From Prevotellaceae bacterium UBA4361 (lineage in GTDB: Bacteria; Bacteroidota; Bacteroidia; Bacteroidales; Bacteroidaceae), in NCBI GenBank assembly GCA_002393575.1, contig DGSN01000053.1, forward strand, positions 461 through 8,276: a stretch of DNA of 7,816 bases, written 5' to 3'. The translations under genes and the position numbers were made by a program. Shown one piece after another: positions 1 through 6,028 of this stretch. The number at the start of each line of letters is the position of its first letter. The stretch's first letter is position 1. The notes under the pieces were generated by a model. It was not told where the DNA came from. It was given only the letters and a program-made list of their open reading frames with translations, and ran no database searches.

Positions 1-1
1 T

Positions 2-220
2 GGCACATCGGCCATTATAGATACTAAGATAGACGGGGCCGTTGGCATGAATAGCGGGATTTTCAATAACCCGTTTATGATATGGGGACGATACAGAAAG
101 AGATGGTTCCGGTACGAACTTCCTATATCTTTCCAGTTCCACCATACACAGATGGATGGTGCTCACGCAGGAATGTTCCTTTCCAATTTGCAAGAAGAGA
201 TAAATCGACTATACAAATAA
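2..220 (+). CDS. cat: Chloramphenicol acetyltransferase family protein, C-terminal part (5' end outside window)
   Basis: The frame is open from the left edge and ends at TAA 218-220, giving the last 72 residues of a protein whose family is usually about 210 residues. Residues 41-53 read PISFQFHHTQMDG, which matches the HHxxxDG signature of trimeric chloramphenicol acetyltransferases. In that family the second His (here codon 143-145) is the general base that activates the drug hydroxyl for transfer of acetyl from acetyl-CoA, and the Asp (codon 155-157) is structural. The preceding segment NNPFMIWGRYRKR and the final helix SNLQEEINRL also fit the family's C-terminus. Seen: motif and position near the C-terminus. 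Known: the enzyme is cytoplasmic and can inactivate chloramphenicol. Inferred: this member may be a chromosomal xenobiotic acetyltransferase rather than a proven resistance gene, because residues after HH differ from the classical AVC. The gene is convergent with the minus-strand gene at 433-738. Confidence 0.5.
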   Translation, partial: GTSAIIDTKIDGAVGMNSGIFNNPFMIWGRYRKRWFRYELPISFQFHHTQMDGAHAGMFLSNLQEEINRLYK

Positions 221-233
221 ATTTACCGAACAG

Positions 234-263
234 AATAAGCGAGGCCACATGGCTTCGCTTATT
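234..263. terminator. Hairpin terminator between convergent genes
   Basis: A 13-bp stem (234-246 with 251-263, one G-T wobble) closes a four-base loop acat, 14 bases after the acetyltransferase stop. It is followed by a T-richer stretch (gtatttaat) rather than a pure T run. It lies between the plus-strand acetyltransferase and the minus-strand gene remnant, so it may serve both. Confidence 0.5.
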
Positions 264-316
264 GAGTATTTAATGTAGAGGTTTCCCACGAATACTTCAA
301 TAAGTCTCTTTTCTTT

Positions 317-432
317 CTAATCGTTGTTCATTGACCTTGAAACAGAAGTCACTTCTATCGTAGTACCTGTTATGGAAATGCTGCTTATTGTAAAGCCTGA
401 ATCCTTTGCATATCCTGCCCTGATACACTCTT
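317..432 (-). pseudogene. Out-of-frame continuation of the minus-strand exported protein
   Basis: Downstream of the TGA at 435-433 a different minus-strand frame stays open to TAG at 319-317. It reads VKECIRAGYAKDSG, then FTISSISITGTTIEVTSVS, ending SMNND. The short beta-strand pattern (TISSISITGTTIEV) is the same kind of sequence as the upstream part (LTIQGSKTLTIN). Joining the two frames needs a shift of one base near 433-437, where the upstream frame reads SSAK-stop and the downstream frame begins with the GTG inside aagtga. I infer a frameshift in a formerly longer gene. A chance open frame of 39 codons is possible, but its composition argues against it. Confidence 0.5.
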
Positions 433-738
433 TCACTTGGCAGAGCTAACCAGTGTTCCTACAGCAATGCCGTCTCCATTGGAATTATTGATGGTTAGTG
501 TCTTGCTGCCTTGAATGGTAAGCGTATAGTCGCCACGAATAGACTTAATCGTCTTGTCCACGTCAATGTTGAGCGTCGTCGCTCCCGTCAGTTTCAGTTC
601 GGCATTGTCCGCCAGCGAACTGACATTGATTGTGCCCGAAACGTCAGCCGCCCACGCTGTCGTGGTGGTAAACAGAAGCACAAATAGCATAAGCCAATGG
701 CTCACGCTGTTTAGAATTGTTTTTTTAGTGTAAATCAT
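433..738 (-). CDS. Small exported beta-rich protein, probably a truncated or frameshifted carbohydrate-binding-like domain
   Basis: The start at 738 gives 101 residues. An in-frame ATG at 798 would put about 50 residues before the signal cleavage site, which is too long, so 738 is preferred. Residues 1-31 are a signal peptide: Lys-rich start (MIYTKK), hydrophobic core (WLMLFVLLF) and a likely cut at AWA-A. The mature part consists of short alternating strands: GTINVSSL, ELKLTGATTLNIDV, KSIRGDYTLTIQGSKTLTI, then NGDGIAVGTL. This resembles the N-terminal module of Prevotella secreted proteins annotated as carbohydrate-binding domain-containing or BspA-like. In those proteins a strand of the form SIRGDYTLTI.GS.TLT precedes a GDGI.VGTL turn. 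Such proteins are usually several hundred residues long. Here the frame ends early, with apparent homologous sequence continuing in another frame, so the product is probably non-functional or a short fragment. Substrate is unknown. A likely promoter lies at 828-858. Confidence 0.5.
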   Translation of the reverse strand: MIYTKKTILNSVSHWLMLFVLLFTTTTAWAADVSGTINVSSLADNAELKLTGATTLNIDVDKTIKSIRGDYTLTIQGSKTLTINNSNGDGIAVGTLVSSAK

Positions 739-827
739 ATTTCTTGCAGATTTTGTGTTATCAATTCGCAGAACCGTAAACATCACTTCAGATGCCATGT
801 CGCATCAGTGTTATGAAACTTCGTTTC

Positions 828-858
828 CAAAGTAACACATTTATTTTGAATACACCAA
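828..858 (-). promoter_or_regulatory. Bacteroidetes-type promoter for the minus-strand exported protein
   Basis: Read on the minus strand, TTG (858-856) is followed by 20 bases and then TTACTTTG (835-828). This is one mismatch from the TAnnTTTG -7 element, with the usual spacing. Transcription would start near 821, about 80 bases upstream of the preferred start codon at 738. Based on consensus match only. Confidence 0.5.
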
Positions 859-981
859 GTTTTTTACGATTATTAAATCAAAATATAAGATAGTCCAATA
901 CCTTGACTTCTACAAAAATGCTAAAAATCAATAAAAATGATGTAAGGAGTAATTGTTTTTGCATATAAAGGTCTAAGAATG

Positions 982-1011
982 CTGATAGTTCAATTTTAAT
1001 ATGTAAATTTG
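982..1011 (+). promoter_or_regulatory. Bacteroidetes-type promoter upstream of the restriction-modification remnants
   Basis: TAAATTTG at 1004-1011 matches TAnnTTTG exactly. The -33 position, 19 bases upstream, holds CTG (982-984) instead of TTG. Transcription would start around 1018, close before the HTH-regulator start codon at 1036. No terminator is visible between here and 1307, so this promoter may now drive the kelch-AraC regulator gene. Confidence 0.5.
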
Positions 1012-1035
1012 TGGCAAAACAAACAATTATCAATA

Positions 1036-1083
1036 ATGGGTGAAAAGAAAGACATAAACCGGCTGAAGGTGATGACAAGGTAA
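1036..1083 (+). pseudogene. Remnant of a HTH (XRE-like) regulator of a type I restriction-modification locus
   Basis: Fifteen codons, MGEKKDINRLKVMTR, then TAA. In Bacteroidetes a small XRE-family regulator beginning with a similar M-x-EKK-x-INRLKV segment often stands just before hsdM. Here the match stops after INRLKV and the helix-turn-helix is absent, so the gene is an internal-deletion remnant. The call rests on the short N-terminal likeness plus the hsdM start 51 bases downstream; each supports the other. On its own a 15-residue match would be weak. The remnant cannot bind DNA as a HTH. Confidence 0.5.
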
Positions 1084-1133
1084 AATATCCTATTATTGCA
1101 ACAATAGTAACAATAGTTAAGCAGCATCAATAT

Positions 1134-1310
1134 ATGAATAAGCAACAATTAGCAGCAAAGATATGGGCATCAGCAAATAAGATGCGGTCTAAGATTGAGG
1201 CTAATGAATATACGGACTATATTCTGGGGGGTATCTTCTATAAGTTCCTGTCTGACAAAGAAGTCAGATTTGCGACCACTGCCCAAATGCAAAAAAAAGG
1301 TAAGTTATGA
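1134..1310 (+). pseudogene. hsdM: 5' remnant of hsdM, type I restriction-modification methyltransferase subunit
   Basis: The frame starts at ATG 1134 and ends at TGA 1308-1310 (58 residues). Residues 1-46 have the typical N-terminus of HsdM: MNKQQLAAKIWASANKMRSK, then IEANEYTDYILGGIFYKFL and SDKEVRF. Full HsdM proteins are around 500 residues or more and carry the SAM-binding and NPPF-type catalytic motifs much further along, all missing here. After residue 46 (about position 1271) the sequence changes to ATTAQMQKKGKL, which does not look like HsdM, so I place a deletion or recombination junction there. The last four bases, ATGA (1307-1310), overlap the start codon of the next gene. Seen: family-typical N-terminus and abrupt loss. 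Inferred: the locus once encoded a type I system (hsdM, hsdS, hsdR) that has been deleted, and its 5' end now forms the leader of the downstream gene. Confidence 0.5.
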
Positions 1311-3010
1311 GAAGAATCTGGCACATCCTGCTCCTTGTCTTGATTCCGCAGGCAAGCCTTGCGGACGATTGTCCTCGTGTGAAAATCAAGGCTGAGCGAC
1401 TGCCCGACTTGAACATTCCTCGCAACAGTCATTCTGCCGTGTGCATCAATGGCGAAGTGACGGTTTTCGGTGGGCATACCACGAATTTCATCCCCACGCA
1501 GACAGCTGAATACTTCAAGGACGGAGAGTGGCACCTGATGCAGATGGCATATTCTCACGACAACGGACTGTGCTTGCCTCTCCACTCGGGGAAAGTGCTC
1601 TTGGGTGGAGGTCATTCGGATCCGATGGGCGTGGGCCGAAGCTTCAATGTGGAGGAATACGACTCCGAGACACACTCGTTCAGAGGCTTCTGCATTATGA
1701 GCATGAAGCGCACGTTTGCCTCTGGTGTAGAACTGGACAGAGGACGAGTGGTTGTGGCTGGCAACTGGTATGGGGATGACGGGATTGAGATGTTCGATGG
1801 CGACAGGATTTTTTCACCAGTGAAGGATGTCAACATGCCTCATGCCGTGCCTTATTTGCTTCGTACCTCCGACGGCAACGTCCTCATTCTTGGCAATGAA
1901 AGTCCGTATCATAAACCGCTTTGCAGCGACAGCGTTGAGCGACTGAAGGGCGGTCCTTTGCGCATACCTTTATTAAAGAAGTGGCAACCGCTTACCTTCG
2001 AGGCACCTTTTTGCAACGGTGTCAGTTTTATCGGCGACGAGTCGAAAGGCGACTATTCCTATCTCATCAACGTGCAGGACTGGAGCCACCACACTGAGCA
2101 AACATGGGAAGAAATGAGACGCGAGATGGCATTCATGTTGGTACGCGACACCACATTCTCAATACTACCTACCACGTGTCCCATCCCACTGACGGGTATA
2201 TCTTCCTCCGACTCCATTATCTACTATTCTCCACTCATCGCAGACAGGAAAGCCCATCGGGGCTATGTGCATGGGATCGACCTGAAGGGACGTTCGTATG
2301 TGCTGTGCGTTGAATATGACAAGACGCCCGCTCCTCTGACGCTTTACTACACCGACCCCCTACCCGATGCTGGTGCACCGATGATTGTACTGACCGACGA
2401 CGGCGACCTGATGATAGTGGGTGGCTACAACTACAACAAACCACGAGGTGGCGAACTCGATAACGACAATTTTTCTCCGCTGGGTACGGTGTATCTATTA
2501 CCTGTCGGCCAACACGAGCAAGCGAAGCAGGGAACGGTAGCATGGCGATGGATGGTGCTGATGATGGCATTGGCAGCTGTGGCAGCATGGCTCATTCCAC
2601 TGTGGAGGAAGCGCAGGACGGCACTTAACACGAACAGCGTCGATGTCATCGTAGCCGAAGAAGAGGCAAGCGACAGCGAAGAACTCATGCGTAGCATCTG
2701 TGAACTGATGGAGCGAGAACATCTCTACCTGAACAACAAACTGAAGCTGAGCGATGTGGCCGAACGTCTTGGCAGCAACCGCAACAGCATCTCTGCCTGC
2801 ATCAACAACCAGCTGAACTGCTCGTTCTCCCAATTCATCGGCAAATACCGCGTAGAGTACGCCCAGCAATTGATGCGCAACAAACCCGACATGAAGACTA
2901 CGGAAGTGTGGATGCAGTCGGGCTTCACCACCGAAGTATCCTTTTTCCGCACGTTCAAGGCGTTCACAGGCATGACTCCCAACGAGTGGAGAGCGTGCGG
3001 AGAGCAATAA
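1307..3010 (+). CDS. Transmembrane one-component regulator: kelch-like periplasmic sensor, one membrane helix, AraC-type DNA-binding domain
   Basis: This gene encodes 567 residues. Residues 1-19 are a signal peptide or leader helix (MRRIWHILLLVLIPQASLA). Residues about 40-400 contain kelch-like repeats with paired glycines and aromatic residues: HSAVCINGEVTVFGGH (42-57), SGKVLLGGGHSD (94-105), RGRVVVAGNWYGD (145-157), DGNVLILGNES (189-199) and DGDLMIVGGYNYN (366-378). These suggest a beta-propeller of about five or six blades. A hydrophobic helix at about 411-433 (WRWMVLMMALAAVAAWLIPLW) is followed by RKRR, so the C-terminus is cytoplasmic. Residues about 458-565 form an AraC/XylS domain, with first HTH LKLSDVAERLGSNRNSISA and a second ending in SFFRTFKAFTGMTPNEWR. 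The design resembles hybrid two-component regulators of Bacteroides but has no kinase or receiver domain, so the signal must pass directly through the membrane helix. Ligand is unknown. The start codon overlaps the hsdM remnant stop (ATGA). The next gene, 122 bases downstream, is the likeliest target. Confidence 0.5.
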   Translation: MRRIWHILLLVLIPQASLADDCPRVKIKAERLPDLNIPRNSHSAVCINGEVTVFGGHTTNFIPTQTAEYFKDGEWHLMQMAYSHDNGLCLPLHSGKVLLGGGHSDPMGVGRSFNVEEYDSETHSFRGFCIMSMKRTFASGVELDRGRVVVAGNWYGDDGIEMFDGDRIFSPVKDVNMPHAVPYLLRTSDGNVLILGNESPYHKPLCSDSVERLKGGPLRIPLLKKWQPLTFEAPFCNGVSFIGDESKGDYSYLINVQDWSHHTEQTWEEMRREMAFMLVRDTTFSILPTTCPIPLTGISSSDSIIYYSPLIADRKAHRGYVHGIDLKGRSYVLCVEYDKTPAPLTLYYTDPLPDAGAPMIVLTDDGDLMIVGGYNYNKPRGGELDNDNFSPLGTVYLLPVGQHEQAKQGTVAWRWMVLMMALAAVAAWLIPLWRKRRTALNTNSVDVIVAEEEASDSEELMRSICELMEREHLYLNNKLKLSDVAERLGSNRNSISACINNQLNCSFSQFIGKYRVEYAQQLMRNKPDMKTTEVWMQSGFTTEVSFFRTFKAFTGMTPNEWRACGEQ

Positions 3011-3027
3011 CTGACAAAAAAGACTAA

Positions 3028-3096
3028 CAAATGATCATTTGATAGTTGATTGTGACGATTTGTAAGTAAATGATTGAGCGAATCATTGTATATTCG
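3028..3096 (+). promoter_or_regulatory. Candidate operator and promoter region of the lipoprotein gene
   Basis: The 122-base gap contains a perfect 14-bp palindrome (caaatgatcatttg, 3028-3041) and a second inverted repeat with 7-bp arms (3069-3075 with 3081-3087). There are also two copies of aaatgat in direct orientation (3029-3035 and 3068-3074, 39 bp apart). A weak -7 element TATATTCG lies at 3089-3096, one mismatch from TAnnTTTG, with no TTG at the expected -33 distance. A poor -33 element with repeats just upstream fits an activator-dependent promoter, as expected for an AraC-family target. That link is inference. No T-tract follows the palindrome, so it is not a clear terminator. Confidence 0.5.
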
Positions 3097-3132
3097 CAAA
3101 AATTTTTATTCAACTAATAACAACCAACTATC

Positions 3133-5280
3133 ATGATGATGAAAAAGAATTACACCTATTTGATGATTGCCCTCATGGCAGCCATCAGTTTTGCTTTTGT
3201 ATCATGCAGCGACAAGGACGATACAGAAGGTACAGGAGGTACAGGAGGCAGCAATGTTGTCATCCCTACTGGTAACGGCGATGTAAAGTTTGAGCCACTT
3301 TCCGATGCCGAAGTGAGTGCGCTCAAGGCGAAAGGATATAACATCGTCGGAACGCCTGTCAAAGTGACACAGAACGGCAGCGAACACGTAGAGCTGAATG
3401 ACATGGCGACCGTCAGTATCAAGATACCCGATGACTTCCCCAAGGAGCAATACGGAGAACTGGTGGGCGTACTCATCAGCGACAAGGGCTCAGAGTATAT
3501 CTTTCCCGATTATGCAGCCTTGCAGAATGGTTACGTACAATTCAAGACCTATCATTTCTCTACAGCAGCCGCAGAAAGGAATAAGCAGAAATTGGAACAA
3601 CTGTTTATTGAGGGGTATGCCATCGACAACTACGTAGAAGATTCGCGAAAAGAAAGAGCCAGCGAACTGAAATGGGAATTGGAGTTTGCCGTCAATGATG
3701 TGTTGGATGATAACGATAACGACCTGCTGGGCAAAGTTCTAAAGCAGGTCATAGAAAGCAATGATATCGTCAAGGGAACCATGGAGTATGTTGAGGCATA
3801 CGAAGAAGGAATGCTGGGCGAAAAAGCGGTAAACGACATCAGTGAAAAACTGACAGAGGAAATGCAAACCAAAGCATTGGCTATTCTGATTGGTAAACTG
3901 AGAGAGAATCCCCAAAACAAGAAAGTACTGGATTGTCTTGAGAAATACATGACAAAGGAAAACGTGGAAAAGATAGCCAGCAATCTGGGCGAGGCCACAA
4001 GTTCCTATGACATGGCATTAACTTATGCAAAGAATTTTGCAAAAGGCAAGATGGAGGATTACGCCAGATCTATTTGTCCCTATGTGAAGCTCGTGGAGAC
4101 AGAAGCTGCAGTCATCAAAAAGTTGATAAAGTTCTATAATGACCAAAGAATCAAGGAGCTGTACAAGAAATTTGAAGACGAGTTCAACAGCCGTGGGGGA
4201 TATGTCGGTCCAGATTTCTGGGATCAAGAAGGAGCTTTTATACTAAACCCCAAATACTCGTGGGGTATGACGGTGGAGGAGATAAAAGTATTGTTTGAAA
4301 GGCGTGCCAAAAAGCAGCAAGCGATTAACGAGAAAAAGGAAGAAATGGCAGATATGATAAGAGCTTGGAGAGAAAAAGGTTTGCTTGAGGATCATGATCA
4401 TTATTTTGATAATTGTGACTACGAGGCAAGGCTCTGGCTCCTGTATATTCTGACGGAAAGATTCCGGAAGGAAATGCGTATCGGAAAGTACGGGGAGTAT
4501 GCCAATGAACAAGATAGAATAAAAGCAATGAATGATGAACTTGCATTAATCGTCAAGAAATACATTGAACTGTACGACAAGAACCAAAAGGGCAGAAACA
4601 TAAAGGCCTTCTACGAATGGGCGATCAAGGAAGGCTACTTAACAAAGAAACTCGAAGAAGATGTAGACGCCCTGAAGACGAGCGGCTATGAGTTTGTGGG
4701 TGGACATATTGAAATGAACATCAGCTTCTACAATCAAGTTGACTACGCTTCAAGCATGGGAAGCTTGGATTTTAAGGCAGGCGACAATATTGTCACAATG
4801 ACTCCTAAGGGCAAAGGAATGCACTTCGAATTGAACTATGAATATAAGGAAGAGAAGTACACTGATGTTACTCATTGCGAATTCGACATCGACGATGTAA
4901 ATCTCATGCTGGAAAACAAAGCTTCGCTGACCAATTTGTCATGGAAGAGAAACACCAACAACTGGAGCGGTCCTTTCGGCTCAAACTTCTGGGGGCAGTG
5001 GGCAGATACTGATTTTCTGCTGAAACAGACCCAAGACATGGCTTTTGCCACCAGCGATAAAATCAAACAGACAGATTGGAATGAGCCGTGGATGAGCGAC
5101 TATTGGAGTGCCAACTGGTGGCCTGGCGATGCAGAATTACACCCCTCAACATGCTATTTCAATCGATGGTCGCTTGGCCAGTATATTGACGGTGAGGATA
5201 GCTTCGAGCAAAAGGGTGATCATATGGAGGAAGGCAGTAACATAGTACTAACCCTATACTTCAAGTACGTCGAAGAATAG
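3133..5280 (+). CDS. Large lipoprotein of unknown function
   Basis: This gene encodes 715 residues, starting at the first of three consecutive ATG codons (3133, 3136, 3139); the true one cannot be told apart. Residues 1-24 are a lipoprotein signal peptide, with lipobox FVSC and acylated Cys25, followed by SDKDD and a Gly/Thr linker (TGGTGG). Asp and other acidic residues just after the Cys fit the Bacteroidetes surface-export signal. Residues about 50-150 form a beta-rich domain: VSIKIPDDFP, then LISDKGSEYIFP and GYVQFKTYHFS. This pattern recurs in uncharacterised secreted proteins of gut bacteria. Residues about 150-500 are strongly helical and charged, with likely coiled coils (for example around RRAKKQQAINEKKEEMADMI). 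Residues about 510-715 are again beta-rich and unusually Trp-rich (WSGPFGSNFWGQWAD, WNEPWMSDYWSANWWPGD), which could form a glycan-binding or protein-binding surface. I do not recognise the family as a whole. It ends in a strong terminator at 5301-5335. A possible paralogue remnant lies just downstream. Confidence 0.5.
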   Translation: MMMKKNYTYLMIALMAAISFAFVSCSDKDDTEGTGGTGGSNVVIPTGNGDVKFEPLSDAEVSALKAKGYNIVGTPVKVTQNGSEHVELNDMATVSIKIPDDFPKEQYGELVGVLISDKGSEYIFPDYAALQNGYVQFKTYHFSTAAAERNKQKLEQLFIEGYAIDNYVEDSRKERASELKWELEFAVNDVLDDNDNDLLGKVLKQVIESNDIVKGTMEYVEAYEEGMLGEKAVNDISEKLTEEMQTKALAILIGKLRENPQNKKVLDCLEKYMTKENVEKIASNLGEATSSYDMALTYAKNFAKGKMEDYARSICPYVKLVETEAAVIKKLIKFYNDQRIKELYKKFEDEFNSRGGYVGPDFWDQEGAFILNPKYSWGMTVEEIKVLFERRAKKQQAINEKKEEMADMIRAWREKGLLEDHDHYFDNCDYEARLWLLYILTERFRKEMRIGKYGEYANEQDRIKAMNDELALIVKKYIELYDKNQKGRNIKAFYEWAIKEGYLTKKLEEDVDALKTSGYEFVGGHIEMNISFYNQVDYASSMGSLDFKAGDNIVTMTPKGKGMHFELNYEYKEEKYTDVTHCEFDIDDVNLMLENKASLTNLSWKRNTNNWSGPFGSNFWGQWADTDFLLKQTQDMAFATSDKIKQTDWNEPWMSDYWSANWWPGDAELHPSTCYFNRWSLGQYIDGEDSFEQKGDHMEEGSNIVLTLYFKYVEE

Positions 5281-5300
5281 CCTCCTAAAAAAAGCTACAT

Positions 5301-5335
5301 AAAAGAACGGAAATTCACATAATTTCCATTCTTTT
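5301..5335 (+). terminator. Rho-independent terminator of the lipoprotein gene
   Basis: A stem of about 12-15 bp (5301-5315 with 5321-5335, one C-A mismatch) has a loop cacat and runs into a TTTTT tract at 5332-5336, starting 21 bases after the lipoprotein stop codon. Confidence 0.5.
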
Positions 5336-5342
5336 TGGTTAC

Positions 5343-5459
5343 ATATATGAAACAGCTGAATACATCAAGGATGGAGAGGGTGAAGATGTGAAAAACTGCG
5401 ACGAGATGTTAGATGGAAGCAGCGTCTATATTTATCTTGACTTCGACAAATCCAAATAG
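5343..5459 (+). pseudogene. 3' remnant of a gene, probably a paralogue of the upstream lipoprotein
   Basis: An in-frame stretch without its own start codon ends at TAG 5457-5459 and reads ETAEYIKDGEGEDVKNC, then DEMLDGSSVYIYLDFDKSK. Its end resembles the last residues of the 715-residue lipoprotein: DGSSVYIYLDFDK against EGSNIVLTLYFKY, and YIKDGEGED against YIDGEDSFE. It is followed by its own terminator (5491-5534). The arrangement of C-terminus, terminator, C-terminus, terminator fits a tandem duplicate whose 5' part has been deleted. Its beginning (5352-5378) is also 25 of 27 bases identical, in the same frame, to 1502-1528 in the kelch regulator, so the remnant may be a mosaic. No translation start or ribosome-binding site is seen, so expression is unlikely. 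Confidence 0.5.
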
Positions 5460-5490
5460 AACCTGACAGGCCATTCTTGACAGTGTATTA

Positions 5491-5534
5491 AAAGCCCCCA
5501 CCCCAATCAACTTGGGTGTGGGGGTACTCTTTTT
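5491..5534 (+). terminator. Rho-independent terminator after the gene remnant
   Basis: The G/C-rich stem pairs 5495-5501 (cccccac) with 5518-5524 (gtggggg) and continues with ccc/ggg across one bulged T (5517), with a loop of about 10 bases. It is followed by tactcttttt (5525-5534). It lies 35 bases after the remnant's stop codon and presumably terminated the original full gene. Confidence 0.5.
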
Positions 5535-5555
5535 CGTCTGTCACGCAGAACCTTC

Positions 5556-5713
5556 AGCTCGGCGCAAGCCAATACGCAGAGATACACAGAAAAAAAATTC
5601 ATGAACAATTAATGGGTAATTCATGGTAATTCGTGTTAAAGATAAAACTAAAATTACCAATAATTATCCATAAATAATTCTGCGTATATCTTCAATTTGG
5701 CTAGCGCCGAGCT
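5556..5713. repeat. 158-bp imperfect palindrome, possible miniature mobile element or interspersed repeat
   Basis: The outer arms agctcggcgcaagccaa (5556-5572) and 5697-5713 are inverted repeats matching at 16 of 17 positions. Just inside, 5572-5581 and 5678-5687 again match inverted (atacgcaga). An inner pair, 5608-5631 with 5652-5675, matches at 20 of 24. The centre includes aattcgtgttaaa (5628-5640), which recurs at 6050-6061 in another palindrome as attcgtgttaaa. No coding frame is seen inside. The form (short, palindromic, non-coding, AT-rich centre with G/C-rich ends) fits a MITE or REP-like element. Target-site duplications are not obvious, so mobility is not shown. Confidence 0.5.
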
Positions 5714-6028
5714 CTAATTTGAAAAATGCCAGCATTTTATTCGTGAAATTTGATGAAATAATCTATTTTTTTTCGTTTAATTCGTGGTTTTAAATATACA
5801 AATGAATGGATTTCAATCGTACCAAGTTTTTTTTTTATCATTACTTAAAGGCATCGTTTTTGGCGATATTCTACGAAAAGTCGCCCACAAACACGGTTGG
5901 GGCACTCATTCAGAGTGCATATAGCCATCATCTACATCCTCCGCAGGTCGTTCCGACCTACGGTTACTGAGCGAAGACCCTTCTCAGGCTCTATTGCACC
6001 AATATGCGGAACATCATCATTTACGAAT
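5714..6028. other. Non-coding AT-rich stretch with several short hairpins
   Basis: No supported gene. It contains aaaatgc/gcatttt (5723-5738), a run of ten T (5827-5836) after accaag, and ggcga/tcgcc (5862-5866 with 5881-5885). It also has gcactc/gagtgc with a five-base loop (5902-5918), and the perfect hairpin aggtcg-ttc-cgacct (5945-5959) flanked by ccg/cgg (5941-5963). Finally there is ctgag/ctcag (5967-5971 with 5983-5987). The sequence around 5930-5985 looks like Bacteroidales interspersed intergenic repeats, but copy number cannot be judged from one window. Confidence 0.5.

Noticed and set aside
82..273. Open frame of 63 codons on the plus strand
   Set aside because: It overlaps the acetyltransferase C-terminus in another frame and runs through the terminator hairpin; the frame with the HHxxxDG motif is the real one.
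1291..1298. Programmed frameshift on the run of eight A that would fuse the HsdM remnant to the regulator
   Set aside because: The frame reached by slipping into the regulator phase meets TAA at 1301-1303 before the regulator start codon.
1238..1675. Antisense open frame of 145 codons over the regulator start
   Set aside because: It has no recognisable domain and lies opposite the signal peptide and kelch repeats of a well-supported gene; it is a shadow of that coding strand.
2498..3007. Antisense open frame of 169 codons opposite the AraC domain
   Set aside because: It mirrors the codon pattern of the AraC domain and shows no signal, motif or promoter of its own.
3028..3041. Terminator after the regulator gene
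   Set aside because: The palindrome has no separate loop and no T-tract follows, so it fits an operator better.
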